Under the pieces are notes generated by a model. That model did not search any database. It saw only the letters and a list, made by a program, of their open reading frames with translations, and was not told the DNA's origin. A stretch of DNA of 64,000 nt, taken from Ciona intestinalis. Taxonomy: Eukaryota; Chordata; Ascidiacea; Phlebobranchia; Cionidae. The translations under genes and the position numbers were made by a program. This document shows, piece by piece, positions 22,405 through 35,057 of the stretch. Position 1 is the first letter of the stretch. Each line of letters opens with the position of its first letter. Location: NCBI RefSeq assembly GCF_000224145.3, contig NC_020174.2:5226856-5290855 (forward strand). Reading direction: 5' to 3'.

Positions 22405-24484
22405 CACAACATGAAGATCTCATGACCATACGTGGACTACCATACACAGCGTATCTTTAAAACATCTACAGTTCGGCTATGCCATATCGTAGTCGATCGA
22501 CCAAAGCTTTGAAAACATCGATTCATTCGACGTCTTTCATCCACAAACAACTATAATGCCTCCAATTTTGCGACGACTAATATATCATTAAGTGCTCGAG
22601 TTACCAACGGTTCCTATCACAAATCCGGATAATAACACGTACATCGTTATATCGAGTTCTTACCCACACTCCATCTATAAGATCGAGTTGTGCATGTTAA
22701 CGTGTAAGTGTCAAAGACGTGTTCTGTTTATGTGTGCTTACGTTAACTGTCGGACCGCTCGGTCAGTTTCTGCTGGATACCGTTTATTTATTTTCCTCTC
22801 GCCTCCCCAGATTATATCTTAACGCAATTACTTCTTTCTCTGTGGCTCGCATTATGAAACATAACGCGTGGGTAGTTCACTAAAGTATTTACCACCAACT
22901 ATTAAAAAGCATTTCTAAAATATTTAGGACCAGTTTTGCAACAAATATTTTTTAAATTAAGGTAATGCTCGCAATTCATTAAATATTGTAAGCAATTGTA
23001 ATTTTAAAGATAAAGAAGCTAAATAATGTGCGGTTTTCCTTTTCATAGATATATATATGTCATTTACAAACCCTACAGAAACTTAATATATAGCGCCACA
23101 ATCCACCGGTTTTGCGTCAACCAATAACCACTTCGGATTAGGTTAAGGTTTACCGCAGGTTAAATAAAGCTGCATTAGCACGGTGACCTACTATGGGTTA
23201 ACGCGAACTATGACTAGAATGCAAGAAATTCTTCCACGAAGAGCTAGGATAATAATCTACTGGAGTTTGGCCAATTGTACTTTATTTCATGTTTTGTTTG
23301 CCTACAATGAATATAAACAGTGTTGGGAGAACTTAAAGGTGTATTAGATTCGAATACAGCTTATTAGTTCCAGCGAACAGTTTGCAAAATATCCAGTTAC
23401 TCTTATAATGGTACATATCCAATTCGCCGAGTAAAGCTCGCCAAACCGGCTGGTCTGCTCAGGAATGTTCTAGAATCGTTTTCTGCTTAGTTTCTTTATT
23501 ATTGTCGTAAATCGGTATATTAGTTGCAAGTGCAGACGACTGTTGGCTTTTCTACGACTCGTGACTTTTGCTGTTGGGGTATAACGGGTTGTGTTTATTT
23601 AACATACTGCGAGTATTTCAGCGTATTCATGTACATCGATTTCCACGATGAATCGTCCTTGTTACACTGCTAGTTTCGAGTGGGACAGCACACAGACACG
23701 ACTAAATATGCGGCCTCCTAGGTGCTTGCGTTTGTTTTTTGAATATTTAAGCCGCGGTAATCGGATCCGTGGTTCGCCGAGTCGCGATTTGGATACAGCA
23801 GTTACAACAACATTGTTTTCCCTCTCCGGTAAATGTATTCTTGTCTAAAAATTTGAGCACGTTTTATATAAAAGACGATGTACATCGACATTGATAGTGA
23901 AACGCAACGAACAAAACAAACGCAATCCAGGGTGGCGAAACTCGTGATAAAAAAGATTGGAGAAACTTGGCTCGGAATGCTGAACGAGATGGGCTATTAA
24001 GCGCCCTTAATACTGCAAGCTGTGCAAAAATTAGGCAGTGGTAAACGCGCGGTTGTCTGCTAGCTATATGGTGAGAGCTTGGGTGTAAAAAACAGAGTGG
24101 TTTGTGTTATAACCCGACTAACTGGAAAATTACCAGTTAGTTGGCGAATGTAAGTAAATTGCGGTGAAAGGCCGAGACCACAAAGCCGTTTCGCAAGTCG
24201 GCGACAACTATATGATTATGGTTTAACCTGCGTGGCAATTTTTAGGATAATAGACGGGAGATTGTCGGTCCGGAGATGTGCGGCACGAAAACAACGATTG
24301 GCAGTCGATGGAATACGATATGAGTGAAATAACAAGTGTAACAAAAACTAGAGTTTCTAACTCCGGCTCGCTTGATGATGGGTCTAAGGGTAAAAAACGT
24401 GCCGCTTTTAACGACGGTAATCTCTACTAAATCAAGAGTTCAAGTCCCGCGGGTTCAGCCCACTAAACGTGGTCAAAAGGAGCC
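22405..24484. other. Convergent 3' intergenic region of NUP42 and NR4A
   Basis: No coding exon was found on either strand. In particular the minus strand, where NR4A ligand-binding-domain exons would have to lie, has no frame of 60 codons or more from 22413 up to the stop at 24797, and none of the conserved LBD motifs. AATAAA at 23163-23168 may serve NUP42. From about 23500 the base composition becomes richer in G, C and CpG than to the left. Confidence 0.6.
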
Positions 24485-24490
24485 TTTATT
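24485..24490 (-). promoter_or_regulatory. Candidate poly(A) signal of NR4A
   Basis: AATAAA on the minus strand, about 310 bp beyond the NR4A stop at 24797. It supports transcript ends just after the hinge exon. Confidence 0.45.
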
Positions 24491-24796
24491 TATAGAATGT
24501 TGGATCAGCTGGACCGCGACAGCACAGCAGTCTCGTTCGTGAGATACGGGAAGAAAAGTGGTGCCAAATTACATCCGGACCGGTTCACGGTGCCAAGGAC
24601 GGGATACCGCTGATTTCCAGCCGATGAGACGACGGGTCAAAGATATTTTGGGTCAAAGATATTACAGCTTTCACTTCGGCGGCGAGTAGCTTAGTTTGGC
24701 GGGGTTGGGATTCCATTTGGGCCGCGTAGGGGTGGGAAAAATCTCAATGGCAAGTCCAGTGCTGCTAGCTCCGCGGATTTCACTGTGGTTTAAACT

Positions 24797-27700
24797 TCAC
24801 TTGGCAGCATCATCAGAGTTATTGAAGTTGGGTCGCATGTAAGTGTCATATATCGATTGCATAGTATCAGCTTGCAGTTCGCTGGTAGACGGTGCTAGTT
24901 GGTAGGTGGGTAAAACGGGGGGTGTAGTGGTCACGGAGATTGGTTGGGTGACCGCTAGAGGTCGGGTGTGAGCATCAGGCACTCGTTCATGTTGGGATCC
25001 GGTGGAAGCGATGGGTCTTGGGTTTGAACAATGGTGACTCGGTGTGCTGACGAGTTTGGTTTTCGCCGCTTTTCGTCTGCTTTGGTGCGGGTCGGTTCTG
25101 ACCACTGAAAAATAACAAATCTGATTAGCGATGACTGTATATGGAGTATGCTGTCAACGGGTAGCGAAACGAGTTCCCAAACTACTTGATCGTGATCGAT
25201 GCTGTAATGCGATTAAACTGCGGTCCAACCGCTAGAGCTTATGGGGAAGTGTGACGATGTATAAACATTGTCGTCATACCGTATATACACGGTGCAATTA
25301 CTATAGCGTGGGAAAATGCGCAAACTGTTCGCAGTTGAACCCGGAACTATACCGTGACCATGACAACCAGATGTGCTGTCACGATAATGAGGGCAGAAAA
25401 TTTGGACGGTACTAAAAACCTTGGTCGTCAAACGATAGAGTCGCGATTACTGTACCGCAACGCCCACGGCCTTTTTGCAACGTGTTTATTGATGACCAAG
25501 GTGTCGTGAAGTGCCGTCGCTGCGCCGCACTTCGTCTGATCCAGCAACGAAAGCGATCTGACTGCGGTCCTATCCCATCCTATGTCGTGACATGTTGTTT
25601 ACACCGCTTTAACATTCGCGGCATTCAATCGTGCTAAACATCGAGCAAGCACCAACATGAACAACCTTCTAACATTCGCAATCGTGATCGAGTTCATCGC
25701 CAGCCATAATTATGACGCATTATGCTAGACCTTTCGTGATGCTTCCAATGCGAATGCTTCCGTATTAGGAGCATTACACTGCGTGATCTTATCACGGAAA
25801 ACAAGGGTGGATTCTCCCCACCGAAACACCTTGGTACCGTTGCTCCCGATTGGTAAACCGATCTGCTGAGGTGGTCGGTAAACGAGACACTAAATCGTCC
25901 GCAGTGGTTATGAAGGCATTTCCAGCGAAAGAGCGATTCAATTGTGACGCAACCCAAAACGATAATGTCGATACGCCGCGTTAGAACGTAGATTATCCCG
26001 CATAACTTCGCAGCCACAACTGGCCACCGCACAAAAGGGAAGCGTTCTCGGGTCTGATTCAACAAACAAAATGGTGCCGCTCTGCCTGCCGATGATTCTG
26101 ACGTCGTGAGCTACCACAAACAAGCTGATGTAAGGAGAGATAGCGAGTGATTTTTGCCTGAACGCTTGATATAATCAAAGCCAGGACTGTCGTCGGCTCT
26201 TCTCAGAACAATTGGCTTCTATTTTCAATTTACGTTTCGCGATCCCCCGCTCACCAGCACCGGTGTGCTGCAAGCCCCCGAGCGTCTATGTGTTTACACC
26301 AATCGTTGTTCGGCACAACGAAGTGTAAACTTACCGCTCCAATCAGTCCAACCAAAACTAAATAGCAGATTGTGACATTTGACCCCAATCGCATTGAAAG
26401 TAAACACGGGGATACGTGCTCCTGTGTGTGAACCCGTTTAACCTTCGATGAGCCTTGACACTAAATTTACCGCCCAAACGAAAAACTTAGCATTAAAAAC
26501 GACGCCGGTTACCGGATACCGATAACACCTGTACATAATTTTAAAACACCGGTATTTTCGATGCGTTTCCGGGCTAAGCGTTCGCCGAGTTTTAATTAAA
26601 CATAGTTATCGCAATTGGAAGTATATGAAGCAGTCAGCTCGGCAATTATCACCTGTGTGCTTCGCAACAAGTCGAACACCGGTCGAAACGGTGGGAGTGC
26701 CGTCCGAAGTTAGTTGTTTAAATGGCAAATTGCCAACCGCCGGTCGTTGCGGGCAAGAAGAATGTCGTGTAAGCGCATTTTTTGCGATCGCTAATTATGG
26801 CCGGTACTTTAGCATTAATAACATACTCGGCAACGATGATGAGCCGCTTATTCTTTTCTACCAGGCATGTTGTACGTCGTCTTTGTTCAAAACTTTAAGT
26901 TTAATCTGCTTACCGTTTTTAATCATTCCCACTCTGAGGCATTTCTGATAACGACAATATGGGCAGTGGGTTCTTGTCTTTTTATCAATCGGGCAGTTGC
27001 TGTTCCCCAGGCACACGTACCTCGCATCTTTTTGCACGGATCGCTGTAACATAAAACAAAATATTAGTTTATATTAAAAAAATCATAAACTGTCATTACC
27101 TTAAAAAATCCTTTGCAACCCTCGCAAGCAAGGACCCCATAATGTTGCCAACGTGCCTTGTCACCACAAACCGCACAACTTCCTTCCCCGAAGCCGCCGT
27201 AGGTTCCCTGGGAAACGGAAGGGTGTGTATGTACTTGTGGCTGAACCTGCGCCAGCGAGGGAGAGCCTCGTGATGTTCGGGCGACGTTGCTCTGCAAAAA
27301 GATTAATGATTATACAAAAGTTTGTTACAGTACAGGTCTGGGTGGTTATGGAGTTCACGAAGTCGTGCGTAGATCGAGATACGTATCTCACGTTTGTTTG
27401 GATTCTTTTGGAATTAGTGGGGACACGATATTTAGATGTAATGCCCGCCAAACAACAGGGCGTGGACAATTATATAAATCCCGCGTTTAGTAAGCGGGGG
27501 CTTGTTTTGTTAGCTCAAGTTTGTTCAGGCCCTCGGGCGGCGTTTGTGATGCCAGAAACAAGGCGGCGGTTCAATTCCACTCGTGTGGTTTGTTTTTGCT
27601 GCTGATCATCTGGCACAAGTTGGGATTGAAACTTCACAAATGGCCCTTTGGACTAGTTTACCCACATTTTTATTTTTTTAATAGTTTTAACTGTGACATC

Positions 27701-30700
27701 TAAATATCCGCGCGTATCGTTGCATTACGCACAAACGTTATTGCCTAAAAGAATTAGCTATAAACCTATCTGGCCAATCAAAGACGTACTTTCCGATATA
27801 TGTACCTGATTTTGAAAACCGGCGAAGTCGCATTTAAAGTTAAGTGCTGAATATTCTATTTTGACTTCGTTTCGTTGCGAAAGGACTGGAAATCTTGTAG
27901 CATTTTGCGCGGCTGAAGGAAGGGAAACGCGCCGGCGTTTATTGTTGATTGAGTTCTGGTAACGAACGTTTGGCGATGTTTGGTTGAAGTAGGGGTTGGG
28001 GTTGGATTTCACTAGACTTGGTGATACTTCGGTACAGTTATTGTATGAGGTAGAAGGCGAATATTCTCCAGCTGGAGAGGGAAATTCCTGGTCGTAGCTT
28101 GGCTTGGCGACCAACTTGCGATGCGAGGGCAAATATTCCGGACTCGGAGAATGCAATAAACTTTCGAAGCTGAAGTTGTTGCCTGAATCGTGTCGACGAC
28201 GTAAAGAATTTGCGGACTGGTTTGATGGAATGTTGGTGTGGTAGGAATGCCTCGTTTGCTGCATTGGAAGAGAGTTGGTTGCGATGAGCGGTGGTCGGTT
28301 ATTTGTCGAGTAGTCAAAGGGTTTGGTATTGGTGGGATCGAATGAGAAATATCTTCGCTTCGAGTTTTCGCTCCAATCTTCATCAAATAGCGAAACATCG
28401 GGTTTCGGCACTTTGAGGTCCACGGCGAAATCGAGAATTCTCCCGCATGGCGATTCAAGGGTTTGGATTAAGGTGGAGTTAGCGGGGGACGGCGGTGGTG
28501 ACACGATAGTTAGCTTAGGAGCTGGATGAGACTCGATGACGTCTGGGGAGAGACACCCACGATCGAGCAGATTTCGTTCCGTACATGAACCAGGAGTGTC
28601 TGGTGGTGAACCATCTTGATGAGGAGAAACAAGCTCAGTGTTCCATGAGTTCGGTACCACGGCTGCCAGGCTAACATCCTGGGCCCGACGGTGCCATCTG
28701 TTTCCGAACTTACCGCCTGGTCTACTTTGCCCGACGTCAAAGTTGCTGGAAATCTTCATGCTTCCCCCTGAAGTCGACAAAGACTGGATCGTGATCGGTG
28801 AACCAAAAAGTTCGTCCTCCAGTGATAACTTTTCATGGCCCATAAAAAGTGATTGATGTGAAACAGGGGCAGATATCGGTCGATCAAAGAAAGAATCGTG
28901 AAGATCAGTTGTGTCCGAATCATCCAGTCCGATCAAGGAAGACGAAGACGAAGATTGATGATCGTTTTCATGACTTCCATTAAACACCGCAGCTCCTAAA
29001 AAATCTTCCGATATGTTACCAAGTCCACCAACAGCTCGCAAAGAAGCCAAGATATCAGAGTGAGTGTTGTCGGTCGAAACGTGGTCCTGGGAACCAATAT
29101 GGCTTGGCGGTGCTGCATTCAACTGCCTCGAGAAATCAATTCGACTCATAATAACCGAGCATGCGGTTTCAAAAGCCGCACTCAAGTTAACTTGCGGCAA
29201 TTAAACCATCTTGTCAATGTTTATACATACAACCTATCGAACCTGGCCAAGGCATTATATTGAGTGTATTTAAATCTAATATTTTCAATTATTTAGCCAT
29301 TTCTCAGAAACACGTCCTTATTGCTGCATGTAGGCTACAATACAACTTCTTATAATTTCTACGAAAATTGAAAGTCTGACTCTTCGTCAATAATATTAGA
29401 CTTAAATGAGCCGCTGAGTATATAACGGGCTCTCTTTTTCTACTACTGTTCTACCTTGTCCCGCGTATCTTTCAATGCTATATAATTTCTTTGCGGATAA
29501 GCCGAACTTGCAAGTTACAATAAATTCCTGTGCAATATCGCTAAATCGTATAAATCATTCTTATTTTGGTTTGGTTACGCGCACTATGATATGAAGTACA
29601 ATGTCTCTGCATATCGGCTGGAGAGCATACGTGCAGGATGCATGGACTCACAGTGAGCAGTGTGAATGTTTATCTGCCGCGATCCTCTCCGGATCTACCG
29701 TTCAGCCGGCACCCCTAGGCTATGAATTTGCTGTCGTTCGTTACAGCGCCTTGTTCGTCCAGTCCAGCGAGTGACCGACCGTTTTCTGCGATTCGCACCG
29801 AGTAATAACTAAATGGTGCGTTGGCGACGTTTTACCACCGCCTCATAAAGCGACAATGGGAACCAACCCGGCAATTACTGCCAAGTTCAATCGACTGTCG
29901 GTTTACGGTGGTCAGCGACCGTCGTTCGCATTTACTTACGGCACTATTTTCACCCAGACTTGACAGTAGAAGAAAATAAAGAAACAGTAAAGATATGTAC
30001 CTGGTAAAACACCTTTGCTCGTTTTCCACGTGAAGAAGTAGCGCTGGTATAACGAGACGTCTGTTCTTGTTGAAAGCTTGGGGTTGGTATGGTACAATTC
30101 AACGGTTTCTCGGTCGGAAATTGAGTAAATGAACCCGAATAACCAGCGGTTGGTGAATTCCAACTGCTAATCCCTGGCGTTATTGAGTCGGGAATAGAGG
30201 GGTGGGATAACGATTGAGGTGTCGGGGAAACTTGTCGATAACGAGCAACTCCTAGACTCTCGTGCGACCACTGGCGAGCAAGTGGAGCGCGATGAGACAT
30301 CTCTGTCGGCGGCCGAGTGGCTGGTCGATTGTCAATAAAAGTAGGCTGGCGTCCTGAAATTAAATGATTCAGTTATTTGTGTGTCTTTATTAGTAAATTT
30401 TAATAAGCAACGTACTTGTAAAAGGGCAAAATGTTTCAGTTGGAGCTGCCCAGGTTGCATTACATGCTGAAGTATCCAACGGTGGGTTCTGAGAAAATGT
30501 TTCCACGTAGGTTGGATAATGTTCGAACTGTACGTGTGCTTCATATTTTACTGGGTAATTTTGTGGGAACTGCGGACCGGAAAATTGAGTCGATGTATCC
30601 AGGCATACACCGGAGCTTGTGCCCTCAAAGCCATGCGCGTAGTTTATTGCACCTAAGTCGCTGTCTGTGCAAAGTTGGTGCAACTGATCGAATGTTTGCT

Positions 30701-31202
30701 GGTTCTGGCCTTGTCGGTCCGAAGAGTAAATGTCTCGAAGTCTGTTTATCGCTGACTCGTCTTGAGTGACGAAGCATTCATTTGAAGTTTGAGGTGAATA
30801 GCTCGGTTCGTTGCAAGACGAAACCCATGACGAACAAGGCTCTTCGTAGGTGATTGCATCTGCTGCTGTGCACACCAGTTCGGCGGGTGATGGGTAATCT
30901 TGACTCATTTGGTACGGAACCTCCGAGCTCTGGTGTGCGGAAGGGGGGGTTAGGGAGGCGTAACCAAACCCTAAACCTTCGCTCATGCCTGACTCGGACG
31001 AGCCGATCGAGTATGAAAAGTGCGTTTGTGGTTCGGAGAAGTCGCGGATTAGATTCTCGACTATCTCCGCATCAGGCTCACTAAGCGGGGTGTTCAGGAG
31101 CCTACTATAGCTCTCGTCCGCCACTGTAGTACATGCGATGTTGGGTGAAGTATATCCGTATAACTGCACGTTCTTCTTCGGGAATTCCACAGCGCAGTCC
31201 AT
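24797..31202 (-). CDS. NR4A: NR4A-type orphan nuclear receptor, apparently without ligand-binding domain
   Basis: Immediate-early-type transcription factor of the NR4A (NGFI-B/Nurr1/NOR1) group. Minus-strand exons: A 30416-31202 (ATG at 31202), B 30001-30353, alternative first exon C 27806-29149 (ATG at 29149), then common exons 27100-27291, 26914-27043 and 24797-25104. B and C both end in phase 0 and can each join 27291. Zinc finger 1 is [20 protein letters not shown] with CKGFFK (P-box CEGCKG). Zinc finger 2 contains [14 protein letters not shown] and CPYCRYQKC. After GMIKN the hinge exon gives VVRTD, exactly as in NR4A. The frame stops at 24797 about 100 residues past the DNA-binding domain. 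Predicted lengths are 589 (A+B) and 657 (C) residues. A donor-like GTGAAG precedes the stop, so continuation into an unseen exon is possible but none was found. Confidence 0.85.
25105..26913 (-). other. NR4A intron between DNA-binding-domain and hinge exons
   Basis: 1.8 kb, CpG-rich for this genome. Flanked by the GTAAGC donor at 26908-26913 and TTTTTCAG acceptor at 25105. No repeat and no coding signal recognised. Confidence 0.6.
29419..29424 (-). promoter_or_regulatory. Candidate TATA box for NR4A alternative exon C
   Basis: TATATA on the minus strand, 270 bp upstream of the ATG at 29149. No clear splice acceptor precedes that ATG, which fits a transcription start between the two. Confidence 0.35.
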
Positions 31203-34200
31203 TATTACTTCGCCGCGATCTGCTCGTATAGTTAAGATGGCTGTTACAATGCGTTGAAGCGATGATGAGTGGACGGACGTGGTGAGGATGAAATGAGTGA
31301 AAGATGACGATGTGGCAATTTACAACACTTATACTCGGGTTTCTAACCTGGTGTTTCAGCTCGTGTGGTCCCACTACTAGAGTTTGATTCCCCGCTGAAA
31401 GCAATGTTTGCCGTTTAATGATCCAAACCGGTGCAAGAAAGTCACTGAGTTTATGTGCAGTCAATGTTCTGAAATGACTCAAAGTCCTAACTGAACCTTA
31501 AAAACAGAAAGATAGTATTAAAAATCCTATGTCCTACGTAATCATAAGACAAACCTAATGAGAAATATCAAATTCAACGCATACGAATAAACCTATGTTC
31601 CTAAATTATAGTGTGTTAACATTAAACATTCCTGGCAGAAGCTGCACGCGTGTTTTTTACCAGAATCTTTCGTATTTTCCATATATAGATGTAATTGGCC
31701 ACATTTAGGCGCATTAGAAGTATTCCGATAACATAACCTGTACTCTTTGCTTTATTGTTGTTAAAATTTTCGAAATTTCCCCATCGTTTGGGTTTTCCGA
31801 CTTATAGAATAAGAATACATTACATTAGCAGCAGTTTGGTCAACCGCAAAAACCATCGTTGCTAAATCTAGTAATATTTGGCGTTTTATAAATTTATGAA
31901 TTTCCTTCCCAACCTATTTGAACGACTATATCCGACCCACTGCACTGGCGTAATTATACATTGATATAAGAATCTATAAATAATGGAAAATTGTTTACGA
32001 CGCTTTCCAAGGGCGCTATTTTTGCTTGCGCTATTGTTCCCGCCATTTTCGGCACTTTTCGGATGCGATCGGATCCGAGAGGAGAGAAGGCGCGTTCAGC
32101 TTCATTGGACGGTGACTGGAGTACTGAAATAGAAGCGGACCCAAAATACTCAGGTTATATTCGGCCAGCGTCTTTTCTTCCAACCGGCACGCGTAACTAC
32201 AACATCGGCGTGTGGAAATAGCCTCAATAACTCGTTATGTTTCCGTTTCACTGCTGTAAACAAACCTATGGGATTTACTTTTCCAACGTTTTATTCGACT
32301 ATATTCTTGGCGAGTTATTTTGTTTTAAATAGGTTTAAAATAGATTTAAAATTTGCTGAATTTATTTTGCAGCTGCAGCACGCGATAAATTTTAAACTTT
32401 AACGGGACGGTTAAACTTTTTAATTTTTTTAAAGTTTGGAAAGTATGAATTATTCTTATCATATAACTTGTAGCATAAATAATATGCTATTCAGTAATAT
32501 GCGTAAAACGCCTAATTAATAATATTATTTGGCTCCGGACCTTTATGGCAGTCTGCTTTTACTTGCCCTTTAAATTTGCACTTTCATATTCTTTGGGCTT
32601 CTCCACTTACTCTTAATCTATACTCATTCGTTCAGCTATCGAATTCTGACGCAGGCTTTGACGCAAGCACTGTATCCTTCTTGAGCTTACGACGTATTCG
32701 ACGTCCTGACGCAAAGCGTGGGATCGTTTTATACGGGCGCGCGTATTTGGGCGAGAACAAGATTAGAAAAAGGCAACGACGTCACGGCTTATCCGCAACC
32801 CCGGTCTTACACAAGCTGAGCTATTTCGGAGCGGTTGGGCTTGGAATATTATTTTGGGGTTTGTTGATTCTGCGCGTCTATTATCGAATAACGTCCCTTT
32901 ATCATTTTCTACGCAGTGACCACACACATCTCGCCATCTCAAACAAAAGGCCGTTTTGGTGCCGCGAATAAACGATTCTGACGTACGAGTTCATTCATGT
33001 TTTCAGCGCGTGTTTCAAAGCAGCAAAATGTGGCTTTCTCAAACAACTTTTACGTCACGATGACGTGGAGTTGCAGATACGAGCAAATAGTCCGATTAGT
33101 CGATCAAAAAGGTGTTAATGATTTTCTTTAACTGAATTGAAAGTCAAACACCGGTGGTATTTGAGAAGGAAATTTTAGACATTCTTTAGGAAATGGTACG
33201 AATGTTTATTCCAGCTGATGTGTTGTGGCACGAAACTAACAAACTGCATGTACAACTTATGTTCAAAGCTGTAGGATACAACTTGAATGCGTTCAGAGTA
33301 TCGCGGTGCTTCCCCAATAAAACCCCAACATGAAATTCTGCGGCAGTTCTTTGCATTAAGATAAAAAGTCGGTGATATTCTGGTGGAATTTTTATTTTTG
33401 GCCGTTAAAATAAACCAAAATCGTTACTAACATTTTATCTACCCCGATAATGTATCATTCGCTAAGGTTAAAAATAGCGAAAATAGACTTCTATTGAATC
33501 TGAAATCGCCCAAAACGAAAACAGTGTATAAACACAATTCTCCTAAATGTTATCGAGTTACCCCAGGTCGGTAAACGAACCCCAGGTTTCCACGGATAAA
33601 AAAGAGAAAACGGGGAGCGGAACGTCAACGGTTTTTCATATAGCTTGTCGGAATGTCGTTACGCCATTTCTTTCACCAAGGCCCGAACTAATGTTGCCAG
33701 CTCAAAAGTGCTAGGAAAAAAAGCCATGAAATTTATGTTCAAAATTAATTATTTTATCCGCGTTTTCATTTGTCCAATATTTTTCTGAGCCGATTTCGTT
33801 TGAAAGGTCTTGTATTTTCTGTTTGGTGTGGTGCAACCAAATTAGCTTAATTAAACAACCTGTCCTCAAGCCACACCGCCATGCATAATTAACGAGCGAT
33901 TAACTTTGGCATCACTGGCATCGACGTCGGCCTTACGTCGTGCGTCACGACGCATAATTTGACTTTTCCGCCACGTTTTTAAACTCGATGACTCCCGAAA
34001 TGGATCCGATCTCCCCCGATTTAGGTTCGGCTGTCCGAAGCCTATTTTTGGAAGATTTCCTCTCGCGCTACGTCATGTACGTATAAACAACGACGTCGAA
34101 AGAGAACGGGCAAAGGGTAAATACGTTTTTTCTCTCTCTCTACAAGCGAGAGAGAATTCCTTACTCTCAGGATATATCGATTCACGTTTTTACTAATCTG

Positions 34201-35057
34201 CGACGCATTCTATATGGACTTCGGGTCATTTATTTTTATACGCGTCGTTACTAATTACAGCTCTGCTAGCAGATCATCGAATTCAGGTGTTTTGATGTCT
34301 AGATATTTAAATCTGACCTAAAAATTACCTGTCAATGTGCTTTCCGCCTTACAAATTGCTAATATATTTACGCTATTTATGTGGTCGAAAATGAGTGCAA
34401 CCTTGGGATAAATTACTCGAATTTGTAAAAGCTTGTGAAATTAATTTTATTGGGCGTGGGTATGGCGTGATTTAAAAACTGACTCCAAATTTTCCCTCCA
34501 GGTTCGCTATCTGGCCCATTGATAGCGGAGCGCGTGAAATTCACGTCCAGCGTACTTATGTAACATGATTAATTTTTAATAAGATCCCAAATAGAACGAC
34601 CGAATTAGGTGTTCACGATCACCTTTAGTTTAGAATGCCATGCTCCGTTAAGAAGAACTTCAAAATAAATTTGACAAAAAATGTAAGAACTATTTTTTTA
34701 TTGACTCTGCGCATCCGATAACCCGTCTCTGTTGTTGTCGTATTTCAGTGGGCAAATTCTTATTTTTTAAAACAATTAAAACATTTCAAGTAAAAGTGTG
34801 CTATTTGGTTCGCAATGGTGGAATACCTCTGTTATAGGTCAACTTTGCTTTGATTTAAAGCTGAACCCCGTTTTAACAGCTAGAATTAAGTTATCTATGT
34901 TCTTTGGCGGAACAGCTTGAAATACGAACGATGCGAAAGAAGGTTTTGTTACTTTGTATTCGTTGCACCGAATTGATGCTTATTTTTTAATATTAAATCA
35001 TAGTTACTGACTTAATATTTAGCAAATAATACGTTAAGTTAGCCAATACCAAATATA
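31203..35057. other. NR4A upstream region and TMEM237 5' region
   Basis: No recognisable exon; a 131-codon plus-strand frame at 32576 lacks an ATG start and any domain. Holds a TATAAG box on the minus strand at 31327-31332, about 125 bp before the NR4A ATG. About nine TGACG/CGTCA cores lie between 32640 and 34100, CREB/ATF-type half-sites that would suit an NR4A gene. A GA-rich hairpin lies near 34128. Confidence 0.5.
31327..31332 (-). promoter_or_regulatory. Candidate TATA box of the distal NR4A promoter
   Basis: TATAAG on the minus strand, about 125 bp upstream of the ATG at 31202 in a non-coding stretch. Confidence 0.35.

Noticed and set aside
25694-26123. Overlapping minus-strand frames inside the NR4A intron
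   Set aside because: Considered as possible LBD exons, but they lie upstream of the hinge exon and contain no LBD motif.
28012-28458. 148-codon minus-strand frame within NR4A exon C
   Set aside because: Shifted frame of the long exon C; the 448-codon frame is the one that joins in phase to the DNA-binding domain.
32576-32971. 131-codon plus-strand frame with a hydrophobic segment
   Set aside because: Opens at TTG rather than ATG, shows no family similarity, and no matching exons lie around it.
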